64,000 nucleotides of DNA from JACVRW01 sp963746825 (GCA_963746825.1 CAVVCU010000004.1:62001-126000); one strand, 5' to 3'. Positions 33,320 to 42,372 are shown, numbered from the stretch's first letter. Notes: generated by a model from the sequence alone, not told the origin. Numbers and translations are program-made.

Positions 33320-34432
33320 TTGAAGCTCACCGTTTCCCGTGAAACATTCCTCGCGAAGCTCGGCATCGCCGTACGAGGCGCCTCTACTCGCAGCGCGATC
33401 CAGACCCTGGCGGGGGTGCTGATCCGAGTCGACGAGAGCCGGGCCGAGCTCGAGGCCACCGATATGGAGCTCGGCGTGCGGGTGACGGTCGACGCGGCCG
33501 GCTCCACGCCCGGCCAGGCCGTGGTGCCCGGGCGCCTGCTTCTGGACGTGGTCCGGTCGCTGCCGGCCGAGGAGCTGTCGATCGAGTACCGAAGCGCCCA
33601 GCAGGACGTCGAGGTGGTGTCCGGCTCGGCGCGCTTCCACCTGCGCACGTTGCCGCCCGAGGACTTCCCGAAGCTGCCCCAGGTACCGGAGGAAGGGGTC
33701 ATGCGTGTTCCCTCGGCCGCTTTCGTCGACACGATCGCCCGGGTGGCGCGCGCCGCTTCGCGCGACGAGACCCGCCCGCATCTCACCGGGGTGTTGGTCA
33801 CGGCCAGCGGGCAGGAGCTGCGGATGGTGGCCACCGATTCCTACCGCCTGTCGGTCAAGGAGACCCAGCTGGGCGAAGCGCTGGAGGGCTCGCTCGAGGC
33901 CAACGTTCCCGCGCGTACGCTGCAGGAGCTGGGCCGCGTGGCCGGCGCCGGCGAGTCCGACACGATCGGCGTGGCCGCTCTCGAGAATCAGGTGGTGTTC
34001 ACGGTCGATGACGTGATGCTCTCCTCGCGCTTGGTCGAGGGGCGCTTTCCGAACTACCAGCAGCTGCTGCCCGAGTCCTACGAGCACGAGCTGCGGGTGA
34101 GCCGCGACGAGCTGCTCGAGGTGGTCCGCCGGGTGGGCCTGCTCGCGCAGAAGAACGCGCCGCTGCGGCTGCGCTTCTCGGAGGGTGCGCTCGACGTGTC
34201 GGCGCAGACCCCGGACGTGGGCGAGGCCAGCGAGTCCCTTCCCATCCCGTTCGCGGGCGAACCGCTCGAGATCGGCTTCAATCCGGAGTTCTTTCGCGAA
34301 GGGCTGGAGAGCGCTGAGACGGAGGAGCTCACGCTCAAGCTGATCAGCCCGCTGCGCCCGGGCCTCATCCAGTCGGGCGCCGAGGGCTCGGACTTCGTCT
34401 ACCTCGTGATGCCGATTCGCCTCAACGTCTAG
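33320..34432 (+). CDS. dnaN: DNA polymerase III beta sliding clamp
   Basis: A 370-residue protein composed of three clamp domains. Recognisable pieces: VSRETFLAKLGIAVRG at the start, VLIRVDESRAELEATDMELGV, RPHLTGVLV, LRMVATDSYRLSV and the C-terminal VMPIRLNV, near the hydrophobic protein-binding pocket. TTG at 33320 follows AGAGGACG; no better start exists. The first codons contain a parS-like site. It tethers the polymerase to DNA. recF follows 15 nt downstream. Confidence 0.95.
   Translation: MKLTVSRETFLAKLGIAVRGASTRSAIQTLAGVLIRVDESRAELEATDMELGVRVTVDAAGSTPGQAVVPGRLLLDVVRSLPAEELSIEYRSAQQDVEVVSGSARFHLRTLPPEDFPKLPQVPEEGVMRVPSAAFVDTIARVARAASRDETRPHLTGVLVTASGQELRMVATDSYRLSVKETQLGEALEGSLEANVPARTLQELGRVAGAGESDTIGVAALENQVVFTVDDVMLSSRLVEGRFPNYQQLLPESYEHELRVSRDELLEVVRRVGLLAQKNAPLRLRFSEGALDVSAQTPDVGEASESLPIPFAGEPLEIGFNPEFFREGLESAETEELTLKLISPLRPGLIQSGAEGSDFVYLVMPIRLNV
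33332..33345 (+). promoter_or_regulatory. parS-like ParB-binding site 2
   Basis: GTTTCCCGTGAAAC, identical to site 1 at 29225 and in the same chromosomal orientation, here at codons 5-9 of dnaN. One mismatch from the palindromic parS consensus. The two sites bracket dnaA at 4.1 kb spacing. Confidence 0.75.
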
Positions 34433-34447
34433 GTGCCCTGAGCACCG

Positions 34448-35551
34448 ATGCTGGTCAGCCGGCTTGGCGCACGGGACTTTCGCAACTACGAGGCGCTCGA
34501 GCTCCGGCTGCCGCCGGGCCTGGCGGTGGTCCACGGGCCCAACGGCGCGGGCAAGAGCAACCTGCTGGAGGCGCTCTACTTCGGTTGCGCCGCCCGCTCG
34601 CCGCGCACCTCCAACGAGCGCGAGCTGGTCCGCCGCGGGGCTTCGGTCACACGGGTGGAGGTCGACACGCGCGACGAGGGCGTGAGCCACCGGATCGAGG
34701 TGGGCTTCGAGCCCGGTGAGCCCAAGCGCCTGCGCGTGGACGGGAGCCTTGTCGACAGCCTGTCGACAACCGCCGCGCGGCCGCTGGTGAGCGTCTTCCT
34801 GCCCGAACGGCTCGAGCTCGTGAAGGGCCCGCCCTCCGGCCGGCGGGCCCACCTGGATCAGCTGGCGGCCGCCCTGTGGCCCGCTCGTGCGGGCACGCGC
34901 AGCGAGTATTCGCGAGCGCTCGCGCAGCGCAACGCGCTTCTCGGCCGCATCCGCGCTCGTTACGCCGGCCCGGCTGCGCTCGACGCCTGGGACGCGGAGC
35001 TGGCGCGTGCGGGGATCCTGCTCATGGAGGACCGCACCGAGGCGGTGGCCGGGCTGGATCAGCCGTTTGCCGAGCTCGCCGGCCGGCTCGGCTTGCCCGG
35101 CCGGGCGGAGCTGCGCTACCGGCCGCGCTCGGCGGCCTCGGACGCGGACGGCCTCGCAAGCGAGCTGGCCGAACGCCGCGACGCCGACATCGAGCGCGGC
35201 TTCACCGCGCACGGCCCGCACCGCGACGAGCTGCAGCTCCTCCTCGACGGAGCCGCATTGCGGGCCTACGGCTCGCAGGGCCAGCAGCGGTCGGCCCTGC
35301 TCGCGCTGCTGTTCGCCGAGCGCTCGCTCCTGGCCGACCGCCGTGGGCGGGCCCCGCTGATGCTGCTCGACGACGTGATGTCCGAGCTCGACGCCCAGCG
35401 GCGCGAGCTGCTCGCCGGCCTGCTGCGCGACGGCGGCCAGGCGGTGGTCACCGCCACGGAGGCCGAGCACGTCCCCGGCGCGGGCGACGCGGAGCTGATC
35501 GGCGTGAGTGGGGGGACGGTCGAGCAGCCGGGGCTGGCGGCCAAGCCGTGA
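34448..35551 (+). CDS. recF: DNA replication and repair protein RecF
   Basis: A 367-residue SMC-like ATPase. Walker A is GPNGAGKSN, the RecF segment is FLPERLELVKGPPSGRRAHLD, signature AYGSQGQQRSALLALL and Walker B PLMLLDDVMSELD. It loads RecA at gaps. ATG at 34448; the stop overlaps the DUF721 start as GTGA. A perfect 10-1-10 inverted repeat lies inside the gene at 34749-34769. Confidence 0.95.
   Translation: MLVSRLGARDFRNYEALELRLPPGLAVVHGPNGAGKSNLLEALYFGCAARSPRTSNERELVRRGASVTRVEVDTRDEGVSHRIEVGFEPGEPKRLRVDGSLVDSLSTTAARPLVSVFLPERLELVKGPPSGRRAHLDQLAAALWPARAGTRSEYSRALAQRNALLGRIRARYAGPAALDAWDAELARAGILLMEDRTEAVAGLDQPFAELAGRLGLPGRAELRYRPRSAASDADGLASELAERRDADIERGFTAHGPHRDELQLLLDGAALRAYGSQGQQRSALLALLFAERSLLADRRGRAPLMLLDDVMSELDAQRRELLAGLLRDGGQAVVTATEAEHVPGAGDAELIGVSGGTVEQPGLAAKP
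34749..34769. repeat. Perfect 10-1-10 inverted repeat inside recF
   Basis: Arms TTGTCGACAG and CTGTCGACAA separated by one C. Each arm holds TTGTCGACA (or its complement), one base from the DnaA box TTGTCCACA. It encodes part of LVDSLSTT, so it must be compatible with the RecF sequence. Confidence 0.7.
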
Positions 35552-35856
35552 GACGACTCGCGCCCCGGCCGCTCGAGATGGCCTTGGCCAAGGCGCTGCC
35601 GGCGGCACGCCCGCCCGGCCTGCTGGCCGAGCTCCAGGGCGTCTGGCCGGAGGTGGTGGGGCCGGTGCTGGCGGACTCTGCCCGACCCGTCTCCGAGCGC
35701 GAGGGGATCGTGACGGTGGCCTGCGAGTCGGCCGTCTGGGCGCAGGAGCTCGAGCTGCTGGCGGGCGACCTGTGCACCCGCCTGAACGCCCGGCTGACGC
35801 AGGGCGCCGTGGCCCGCCTGCGGTTTATCGTCGGTTCGGGTCCGAAGCGCGGCTGA
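35548..35856 (+). CDS. DUF721 family protein
   Basis: The 102-residue protein has the DUF721 pattern LLAELQGVWPEVVGPVLADSARPVSER and TVACESAVWAQELELLAGDL in segments. The family is typically found between recF and gyrB in actinobacteria and is predicted to bind nucleic acid; no function is established. GTG at 35548 shares GTGA with the recF stop. Confidence 0.88.
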   Translation: MRRLAPRPLEMALAKALPAARPPGLLAELQGVWPEVVGPVLADSARPVSEREGIVTVACESAVWAQELELLAGDLCTRLNARLTQGAVARLRFIVGSGPKRG

Positions 35857-35926
35857 CGGCTGCCCAAAACGTTGCGATTTGCGGGCCTTTTGTAACGCTC
35901 GGAGCTGTCCGGCACGGGGGGTAGCC

Positions 35927-36040
35927 TGCTAAAGTAGACAGCGGTCTTATGTAACGCCCCGGTCCGTGAGCAACCACGCCGCGGGGCCGGGGTTTTTCAC
36001 GGTTGCGGGCCGCCTCGGGGCGGCCCTCATGACGGAAGGA
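35927..36040 (+). promoter_or_regulatory. gyrB promoter and structured leader
   Basis: TGCTAAAGT at 35927-35935 looks like an extended -10. Downstream is a GC-rich hairpin (CCCCGG at 35957-35962 with CCGGGG at 35987-35992) followed by five T, terminator-like, then a perfect 8-bp stem GGGCCGCC/GGCGGCCC with TCGG tetraloop at 36007-36026, and the Shine-Dalgarno GGAAGGA at 36034-36040. The string TGTAACGC occurs twice, at 35891 and 35950. The first hairpin may terminate the dnaN-recF operon or act as an attenuator. Confidence 0.55.
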
Positions 36041-36044
36041 ACGC

Positions 36045-38489
36045 TTGGCAGACACACCGGACAGGGGTAGGCCCAACTCGCAGGGCAGGCAAGGCAACGG
36101 CAGTTACGGCGCGCAGGACATCACGGTTCTCGAGGGCCTCGAGGCCGTACGCAAGCGCCCGGGGATGTACATCGGATCCACCGGCACGCGCGGCCTGCAC
36201 CACCTGATCTATGAGGTGATGGACAACTCGGTCGACGAGGCGCTGGCCGGCGAGGCCGACTTCGTCGAGATCGCGATTCACCCCGACAACTCGGTCACCG
36301 TCACCGACAACGGGCGCGGCATCCCCGTCGACATGCACGAGAAGGAGGGCCGCCCCGCCGCGGAGGTCGTGCTGACCGTTCTCCACGCGGGCGGGAAGTT
36401 CGGCGACGGCGGCGGCTACAAGGTCTCCGGCGGGCTGCACGGCGTCGGGGTCTCGGTGGTCAACGCCCTCTCCGAGTGGCTGCACCTCACCGTGTGGCGC
36501 GACGGCTTCGAGCACAAGCAGTCCTACGAGCGCGGCAAGCCCACGACCGAGCTGACCAAGGGCGAGAAGACCGACCGGCGCGGCACCAGCGTCACGTTCC
36601 TTCCCGATCTCGAGATCTTCGAGACGATCGAGTACGACCGCACGGTGCTCGAGCAGCGCTTCCGCGAGATGGCCTTCCTCACCAAGGGCCTGCGCATCGA
36701 CTTCAGGGACGAGCGTGGCGAGCGTTTCGAGACGAGCTTCCAGTACGACGGCGGCATCGTCGACTTCGTCAACTACCTCCACAGCCAGGGCACGCGCGCG
36801 CCGCTGCATCAGAAGGTCGTCTACATGGAGGAGTCGAGCGACGTGGGCGAGGTCGAGGTCGCCCTGCAGTGGAACGACTCCTACCAGGAGGCGCTGCTCT
36901 CCTTCGCCAACAACATCAACACCCACGAGGGCGGCACGCACCTGTCGGGCTTTCGCTCTGCACTGACCCGCACGCTCAACGCGCACGCGCGCCAGAAGGG
37001 CGATCTCAAGGAGAAGGACCCGAACCTCACCGGCGAGGACGTGCGCGAGGGGCTCACCGCGATCATCTCGGTGAAGATCGCCGATCCCCAGTTCGAGGGT
37101 CAGACCAAGACCAAGCTCGGCAATCCCCCGATCGAGGGCTTCGTCCAGGCGGCCGTGAACAGGGGCCTGGCCGAGTTCCTCGAGGAGAACCCCGCCGAGG
37201 CCCGGCGCATCGTCACCAAGTCGGTGTCGGCGGCCCGTGCTCGCGAAGCGGCGCGCAAGGCGCGCGACCTCACGCGGCGCAAGTCGGCGCTCGAGAACTC
37301 GACCCTGCCCGGCAAGCTCGCCGACTGCTCGGTGCGCGACCCCGCGCTGGCCGAGATCTTCATCGTCGAGGGCGATTCCGCCGGCGGCTCGGCCAAGCAG
37401 GGCCGCGACCGCAACACACAGGCCATCCTGCCGCTGCGCGGCAAGATCATCAACGCGGAGAAGAACCGGATCGACAAGGTGCTCTCCAACAAGGAGGTTC
37501 GCGCGCTGATCACGGCCATCGGCACGGGCATCCGCGAGGAGTTCGACATCGAGAAGGCGCGCTACCACAAGTGCGTGATCATGTGCGACGCCGACGTGGA
37601 CGGAGCGCACATCCGAACGCTGGTGCTCACGCTCATCTTCCGCGAGATGCCCGAGTTGATCGACGCGGGCTACGTCTATCTGGCCAAGCCGCCGCTCTAC
37701 AAGATCAAGTCCGGCAAGCAGGACGTCTACATCGAGAAGGAGTCCGAGCTGGAGGAGGTGCTGCTGCGCGACAAGCTCGAGACCATGCAGCTGCGCGACC
37801 GCGGCGGCGTGGCCTTCAGCTTCACCCACGCGCGCTGGCAGAAGTACGGGCGGCTGCTCAAGCAGTACGAGGGCTGGGCCGCCGCACTGCGGGCCGAGTA
37901 CGGCAACGACACGATCACCTTCCTCGAGGAGTCCAACATCCTCGACGAGGGGGCGATCGACCCCCAGGCCGTCATCGCGCTGCTCGAGGGCGCTGATCAC
38001 GCCGGTGAGCCCTACGACACGGAGCTCATCTCCGAGGACGCCATGGAACTGGTCGCCCGCGTGGTCGAGAAGCAGACGGGCAGCGCCCAGACCTACCGGC
38101 TCTCCCGGGCGATGTTCGCCAGACCGGAATACGCGGGCTTCGTGAAGATCCACAAGGAGCTCGAGGGCCTGGCCGGCACGCCGCCCTTCGACATCGTTCA
38201 CGGCAAGCGCGAGGCGCGGGCACTGTCCTTCGAGGAGCTGCGCACCAAGGTGCTCGAGGTGGCCCGCGACGGCGTGCCCCTGCAGCGCTTCAAGGGCCTT
38301 GGGGAGATGAACGCCGACCAGCTTTTCGAGACCACGATGGATCCGGAGCGGCGCACCCTGCAGCTCGTGACCATCGACGATGCGGCCGGCGCGGATCAGG
38401 TGTTCTCGATGCTGATGGGCGACGCGGTGGAGCCGCGGCGCGAGTTCATCGAGGCCCACGCGCGCGAAGTCACCAACCTGGACGTCTAG
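36045..38489 (+). CDS. gyrB: DNA gyrase subunit B
   Basis: An 814-residue type IIA topoisomerase ATPase subunit. Seen: VLEGLEAVRKRPGMYIGSTG, YKVSGGLHGVGVSVVNALS, the Toprim metal site in IVEGDSAGGSAKQGRDR and MCDADVDGAHIRTL, and C-terminal LQRFKGLGEMNADQLFETTMDP in parts. It is about 150 residues longer than usual actinobacterial GyrB because of an extra block between the Toprim core and the end (about residues 570-730), as in enterobacterial GyrB. TTG at 36045 has GGAAGGA 4 nt upstream. gyrA follows after 10 nt. Confidence 0.95.
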   Translation: MADTPDRGRPNSQGRQGNGSYGAQDITVLEGLEAVRKRPGMYIGSTGTRGLHHLIYEVMDNSVDEALAGEADFVEIAIHPDNSVTVTDNGRGIPVDMHEKEGRPAAEVVLTVLHAGGKFGDGGGYKVSGGLHGVGVSVVNALSEWLHLTVWRDGFEHKQSYERGKPTTELTKGEKTDRRGTSVTFLPDLEIFETIEYDRTVLEQRFREMAFLTKGLRIDFRDERGERFETSFQYDGGIVDFVNYLHSQGTRAPLHQKVVYMEESSDVGEVEVALQWNDSYQEALLSFANNINTHEGGTHLSGFRSALTRTLNAHARQKGDLKEKDPNLTGEDVREGLTAIISVKIADPQFEGQTKTKLGNPPIEGFVQAAVNRGLAEFLEENPAEARRIVTKSVSAARAREAARKARDLTRRKSALENSTLPGKLADCSVRDPALAEIFIVEGDSAGGSAKQGRDRNTQAILPLRGKIINAEKNRIDKVLSNKEVRALITAIGTGIREEFDIEKARYHKCVIMCDADVDGAHIRTLVLTLIFREMPELIDAGYVYLAKPPLYKIKSGKQDVYIEKESELEEVLLRDKLETMQLRDRGGVAFSFTHARWQKYGRLLKQYEGWAAALRAEYGNDTITFLEESNILDEGAIDPQAVIALLEGADHAGEPYDTELISEDAMELVARVVEKQTGSAQTYRLSRAMFARPEYAGFVKIHKELEGLAGTPPFDIVHGKREARALSFEELRTKVLEVARDGVPLQRFKGLGEMNADQLFETTMDPERRTLQLVTIDDAAGADQVFSMLMGDAVEPRREFIEAHAREVTNLDV

Positions 38490-38499
38490 GGGAGCGCCA

Positions 38500-41028
38500 A
38501 TGTCTATCGACCAGCTGACCGGCGGGAACATCGAGCCACGCGGGCTCGAGGAGGAGATGCGCTCCTCCTACCTCGACTACGCGATGAGCGTGATCGTGGG
38601 CCGAGCGCTGCCCGACGTGCGCGACGGGCTCAAGCCGGTGCACCGGCGCGTGCTGTTCTCGATGCACGAGGCCGGGTTGCAGCCCAACCGCCCCTTCCGC
38701 AAGGCCTCGCGCGTGGTCGGCGACGTGATGGGCCAGTTCCATCCCCACGGCGACTCCGCGATCTACGACACCCTGGTCCGCCTCGGCCAGGACTTCGCGA
38801 TGCGCTACCCGCTGGTGGAGCCGCAGGGCAACTTCGGCTCGATCGACAACGATCCACCGGCGGCCATGCGCTACACCGAGGCGCGTCTCTCTCGCCTCGC
38901 CACCGAGATGCTGCGCGACATCGACGCGGACACCGTCGACTTCGGGCCCAACTACGACGAGTCGCGCCAGGAGCCGCTCGTTCTGCCGGCGCGCTTCCCG
39001 AACCTGCTGGTCAACGGCGCCTCCGGCATCGCGGTCGGCATGGCCACCAACATCCCTCCGCACAACCTGCGCGAGGCCATCGACGCGACCGTGGCGTACA
39101 TCGACGACCCCAACATCGAGCTCGACGGGCTCATGAGGCACATCAGGGGACCGGACTTCCCGACCGGCGGCATCATCGTCGGCCACTCCGGCATTCGCGA
39201 GGCCTACGAGACAGGCCGCGGGCGCGTGGTCGTGCGCGGGAAGGCCCACATCGAGCCGATGGAGCGGGGCAAGGAGCGCATCATCATCACCGAGATGCCC
39301 TACCAGGTGTCCAAGGGCGACGGCCGGGGTGACGAGTCGGGACTGATCAAGAAGATCGCCGAGCAGGTCCAGAACGGGCGCATCAAGGAGATCTCCGACC
39401 TGCGCGACGAGTCCGACCGGCAGGGCATCCGCCTCGTCGTCGAGCTCAAGCGCGACGTCATTCCCAAGGTCGCTCTCAACAAGCTCTACAAGCACACTCA
39501 GTTGCAGACCACCTTCGGCGTGAACATGGTCGCCCTCGTCGACAACGTGCCGCGCACGCTCGGCCTGCTGCCGATGGTCAAGAACTACGTCGACCACCAG
39601 CGCGACGTGATCGTCCGCCGCACCAAGCACGAGCTGCGCGAGCGCGAGGCGCGCCTGCACATCCTCGAGGGCCTGCTCATCGCCATCTCGGACATCGACG
39701 CGGTGATCGAGCTGATCCGCGGCTCGAGCGATCCCGAGACCGCACGTGACGGGCTGATCGAGCGCTTCGAGCTGTCGCGGATTCAGGCCCAGGCGATCCT
39801 CGACATGCGCCTCGCCCGCCTCACGGCGCTCGAGGCCGACAAGGTCCGCCAGGAGCACGCCGACATCCTCGAGCGCATCAAGGAGCTCCGCGAGATCCTC
39901 GGCGACGAGGCGAGGGTGATGGGCCTGATCAAGGAGGAGCTGCTGGAGATCAAGGGGCGCTACGGCGACGACCGGCGCACCCAGATCACGCACTCCGAGG
40001 ACGAGATCGACATCGAGGACCTGATCGCCGACGAGCAGATGGTCATCTCGATCACCCACTCGGGCTACATCAAGCGCCTGCCCCTCACCACCTACCGCCA
40101 GCAGAAGCGCGGCGGCATGGGCGTGATCGGGATGGACACCAAGGAGGACGACTACATCGAGCACCTCTTCGTGTGCTCGTCCCACGACTTCCTGCTCTTC
40201 TTCACCAACCGCGGCAAGGTCTACCGCCAGAAGGTGTATGAGCTGCCCGAGGCGCAACGCACCTCGAAGGGCCGCGCCCTGGTCAACGTGCTGCCGCTGC
40301 GCGACGGCGAGCGGGTGCAGGCCGTCCTCTCGACGCGCGACTTCCGGGAGGGCAAGTACCTGGTGTTCGCCACCCGCAAGGGCATGATCAAGAAGACCGA
40401 GTTCCTGGCCTACAACACGCCGATCAAGGCCGACGGCATCATCGCCATCAAGATCCGCGACGACGACGAGCTCGTGGCCGTGCGCCGGACCAGCGGCGAC
40501 GACGACATCATCATCGTCTCGCGCTCGGGCCAGGCGGCGCGCTTCAGCGAGAACGCGGCCCGGTCGATGGGCCGCGACACCGCGGGCGTGCGCGGCATGA
40601 ACGTCTCCCGGGGCGACAACCGCGTCCTGGCCATGGACGTGGTGCGCCCCGACACCGAGCTGCTCGTGGTCACCGACGCGGGCTACGGCAAGCGGACGCC
40701 GATCGAGGAGTACCCGATCAAGGGCCGGGGCACGATGGGGGTCAAGACCATCGGCCTGACCGAAACCAAGGGGGGCCTGGCCGGCGCCCTCGTGGTGCGC
40801 GAGCACCAGGAGCTCGTCTTCATCTCCCAGAACGGGATGGTCCAGCGCACGGGCGTGAAGGGAATCTCGAAGCAGGGACGCCCCGCCCAGGGCGTGCGGG
40901 TGATGAACCTGCGCGAGGACGACGTCGTCAGCGCCGTGGCGCTCGTGGTCGAGGCCTCCGCCGACACGGCGGCCCCCGTCGCCGAGGCGCTCCCGGAGCC
41001 CCCGGACGAGGCCGCCCCCGAGGGCTAG
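38500..41028 (+). CDS. gyrA: DNA gyrase subunit A
   Basis: An 842-residue subunit with the quinolone-resistance-determining region HPHGDSAIYDTLVRLGQDF (Ser and Asp at the usual sensitive positions), the active-site tyrosine in AAMRYTEARLS, and a C-terminal beta-pinwheel whose GyrA box reads QKRGGMGV, a slight variant of QRRGGKG. The C-terminal tail is Ala/Pro/Glu-rich. ATG at 38500. The stop codon shares CTAG with the convergent glycosyltransferase gene. Confidence 0.96.
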   Translation: MSIDQLTGGNIEPRGLEEEMRSSYLDYAMSVIVGRALPDVRDGLKPVHRRVLFSMHEAGLQPNRPFRKASRVVGDVMGQFHPHGDSAIYDTLVRLGQDFAMRYPLVEPQGNFGSIDNDPPAAMRYTEARLSRLATEMLRDIDADTVDFGPNYDESRQEPLVLPARFPNLLVNGASGIAVGMATNIPPHNLREAIDATVAYIDDPNIELDGLMRHIRGPDFPTGGIIVGHSGIREAYETGRGRVVVRGKAHIEPMERGKERIIITEMPYQVSKGDGRGDESGLIKKIAEQVQNGRIKEISDLRDESDRQGIRLVVELKRDVIPKVALNKLYKHTQLQTTFGVNMVALVDNVPRTLGLLPMVKNYVDHQRDVIVRRTKHELREREARLHILEGLLIAISDIDAVIELIRGSSDPETARDGLIERFELSRIQAQAILDMRLARLTALEADKVRQEHADILERIKELREILGDEARVMGLIKEELLEIKGRYGDDRRTQITHSEDEIDIEDLIADEQMVISITHSGYIKRLPLTTYRQQKRGGMGVIGMDTKEDDYIEHLFVCSSHDFLLFFTNRGKVYRQKVYELPEAQRTSKGRALVNVLPLRDGERVQAVLSTRDFREGKYLVFATRKGMIKKTEFLAYNTPIKADGIIAIKIRDDDELVAVRRTSGDDDIIIVSRSGQAARFSENAARSMGRDTAGVRGMNVSRGDNRVLAMDVVRPDTELLVVTDAGYGKRTPIEEYPIKGRGTMGVKTIGLTETKGGLAGALVVREHQELVFISQNGMVQRTGVKGISKQGRPAQGVRVMNLREDDVVSAVALVVEASADTAAPVAEALPEPPDEAAPEG

Positions 41029-42311
41029 GACCCCCGCGCCACCCCCTCGATCAGGTCGGCCGCGCGGACCGTGCCCGGTGCGCTCTGGAGCCGCTCCGAC
41101 AGCGCGTCCAGTCGACCTCGCAGTACGGGGTCGCCGAGGAGGCTGTCGATGGCCTGGGCCAGCTCGGCCGGTTCGTGGCCGTAGGTGTCGAGGCGAATGC
41201 CGAATCCCGTCTCGTGGATGCGCTGCGCGTTGTCGTACTGGTCCCAGAACACGGGCAGCACCACCATCGGCTTGCCGTAGAACAGCGACTCGGTCACGGT
41301 GTTGTTGCCGCCGTGGGTGATCACCAGGTCGACCTGGGGCAGGATCGACGCCTGAGGCAGGAACTCGGCCCCGGTCATGTTGGGCGCGAGCTCCAGCTCC
41401 TCGTGCTGCGGACCCATCGAGACGATCACGCGCAGGGAGGGCTCCGCGAGCGAGCGGATCAGGCCCTGCATCAGCTCGACGTCGCCGGAGGCCAGCGATC
41501 CCAGGCTGAGATAGACGAGCGGGCCGGCGGACGAGGCCAGCCGCTCGGGCAGGGCCCAGTCCGCGTCGGTGGCGCGCACGCTCGCCTCGAGGTTGTGCCA
41601 CGTCGGGCCGAGCGGATGTTCGCGCCGGTAGTCGACCTCGTGCGGGTAGATCCAGAGGTTCAGCCAGGGCGACTCGTGGATGAACTCGAGCTCGGGCAGG
41701 CCCGGAGCGCCGCGCTCGCGGCAGAAGGCGTCGAAGCCGGCGTGTAGATCCGCGTGCGATCGCGCGAACTCCGCGCGGTAGGCCTCCCAGCTCGAGCGAT
41801 CCGAGGCCGGATAGCCCGAGAAGGTTGGCGGGACCGCCGGGTCCTTGAGCTCCGCCGGGTTGCAGGACACGATCCGCACCCACGGGAGCCCGCAGGCGGA
41901 AAGGGCGGGAAAGCTCACCACGTTGTCCTGCACCAGAACGTCCGGGGCGAGCTCGTCGATGATCTCCACGAGGCGCTCGTCCACGTACCTCGCGCCGTCG
42001 ACCAGGGCTTCGAAGGTGGGGCGGATGAAGCCCTCGAGCTGATCGATGGTCGGGGTGCGGAACACCGGCGCCGTTTCGCGGATGAAGTCCTTCCAGAACT
42101 GCCCCGGGTCCTCGTCGGCCTCGGCCGGCGGCGTGAGGCGCATGAGACGCTCCTCGAAGCCCTTCTCCTCGAGCGCCCCCTTGAAGGACTCCTCGATGAT
42201 GAAGACGACCCGGTGGCCGCGGCGGCGCAGCACGTCGCCGATGCCGATGCAGTTGTTGGTGGGTCCGTAGGCGCTCTCGGGAAAGAACACCACGGTGCTG
42301 CGTTCGGTCAC
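41025..42311 (-). CDS. GT1-family (UGT/MGT-like) glycosyltransferase
   Basis: The 428-residue GT-B enzyme has an N-terminal acceptor domain (VVFFPESAYGPTNNCIGIG) and a donor domain with YLSLGSLASGD and the UGT-like signature THGGNNTVTESLFYGKPMVVLP followed by DQYDNAQRI. It probably glycosylates a small molecule, such as a macrolide-, sterol- or lipid-type acceptor, using an NDP-sugar; the acceptor is unknown. GTG at 42311 has GGAGGAGGT 5 nt upstream. It is alone on its strand, with gyrA convergent. Confidence 0.85.
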   Translation of the reverse strand: MTERSTVVFFPESAYGPTNNCIGIGDVLRRRGHRVVFIIEESFKGALEEKGFEERLMRLTPPAEADEDPGQFWKDFIRETAPVFRTPTIDQLEGFIRPTFEALVDGARYVDERLVEIIDELAPDVLVQDNVVSFPALSACGLPWVRIVSCNPAELKDPAVPPTFSGYPASDRSSWEAYRAEFARSHADLHAGFDAFCRERGAPGLPELEFIHESPWLNLWIYPHEVDYRREHPLGPTWHNLEASVRATDADWALPERLASSAGPLVYLSLGSLASGDVELMQGLIRSLAEPSLRVIVSMGPQHEELELAPNMTGAEFLPQASILPQVDLVITHGGNNTVTESLFYGKPMVVLPVFWDQYDNAQRIHETGFGIRLDTYGHEPAELAQAIDSLLGDPVLRGRLDALSERLQSAPGTVRAADLIEGVARGS

Positions 42312-42354
42312 CGCGACCTCCTCCGCCGAGTCTGCTTCAATTGTCTTACCAGGG

Positions 42355-42368
42355 AAAGGAGGTGGTCC
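42355..42368 (+). promoter_or_regulatory. Extended Shine-Dalgarno of a mini-ORF
   Basis: AAAGGAGGTGGTCC can pair over all 14 positions with the 16S rRNA 3' tail GGATCACCTCCTTT (13 Watson-Crick pairs and one G-U). This is far longer than any other ribosome binding site in the window. It ends 4 nt before a TTG codon, with the GGAGG core at normal spacing (10 nt). Confidence 0.75.
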
Positions 42369-42372
42369 GAAG

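Noticed and set aside
32360..35608. 1082-codon open frame on the minus strand opposite dnaA-dnaN-recF
   Set aside because: Shadow frame of high-GC coding sequence; low-complexity His/Arg/Gln-rich translation, no family motifs, and the plus strand carries fully conserved genes.
38470..41883. 1137-codon minus-strand open frame opposite gyrA
   Set aside because: Antisense shadow of gyrA that runs into the glycosyltransferase region in another frame; no recognisable domains.
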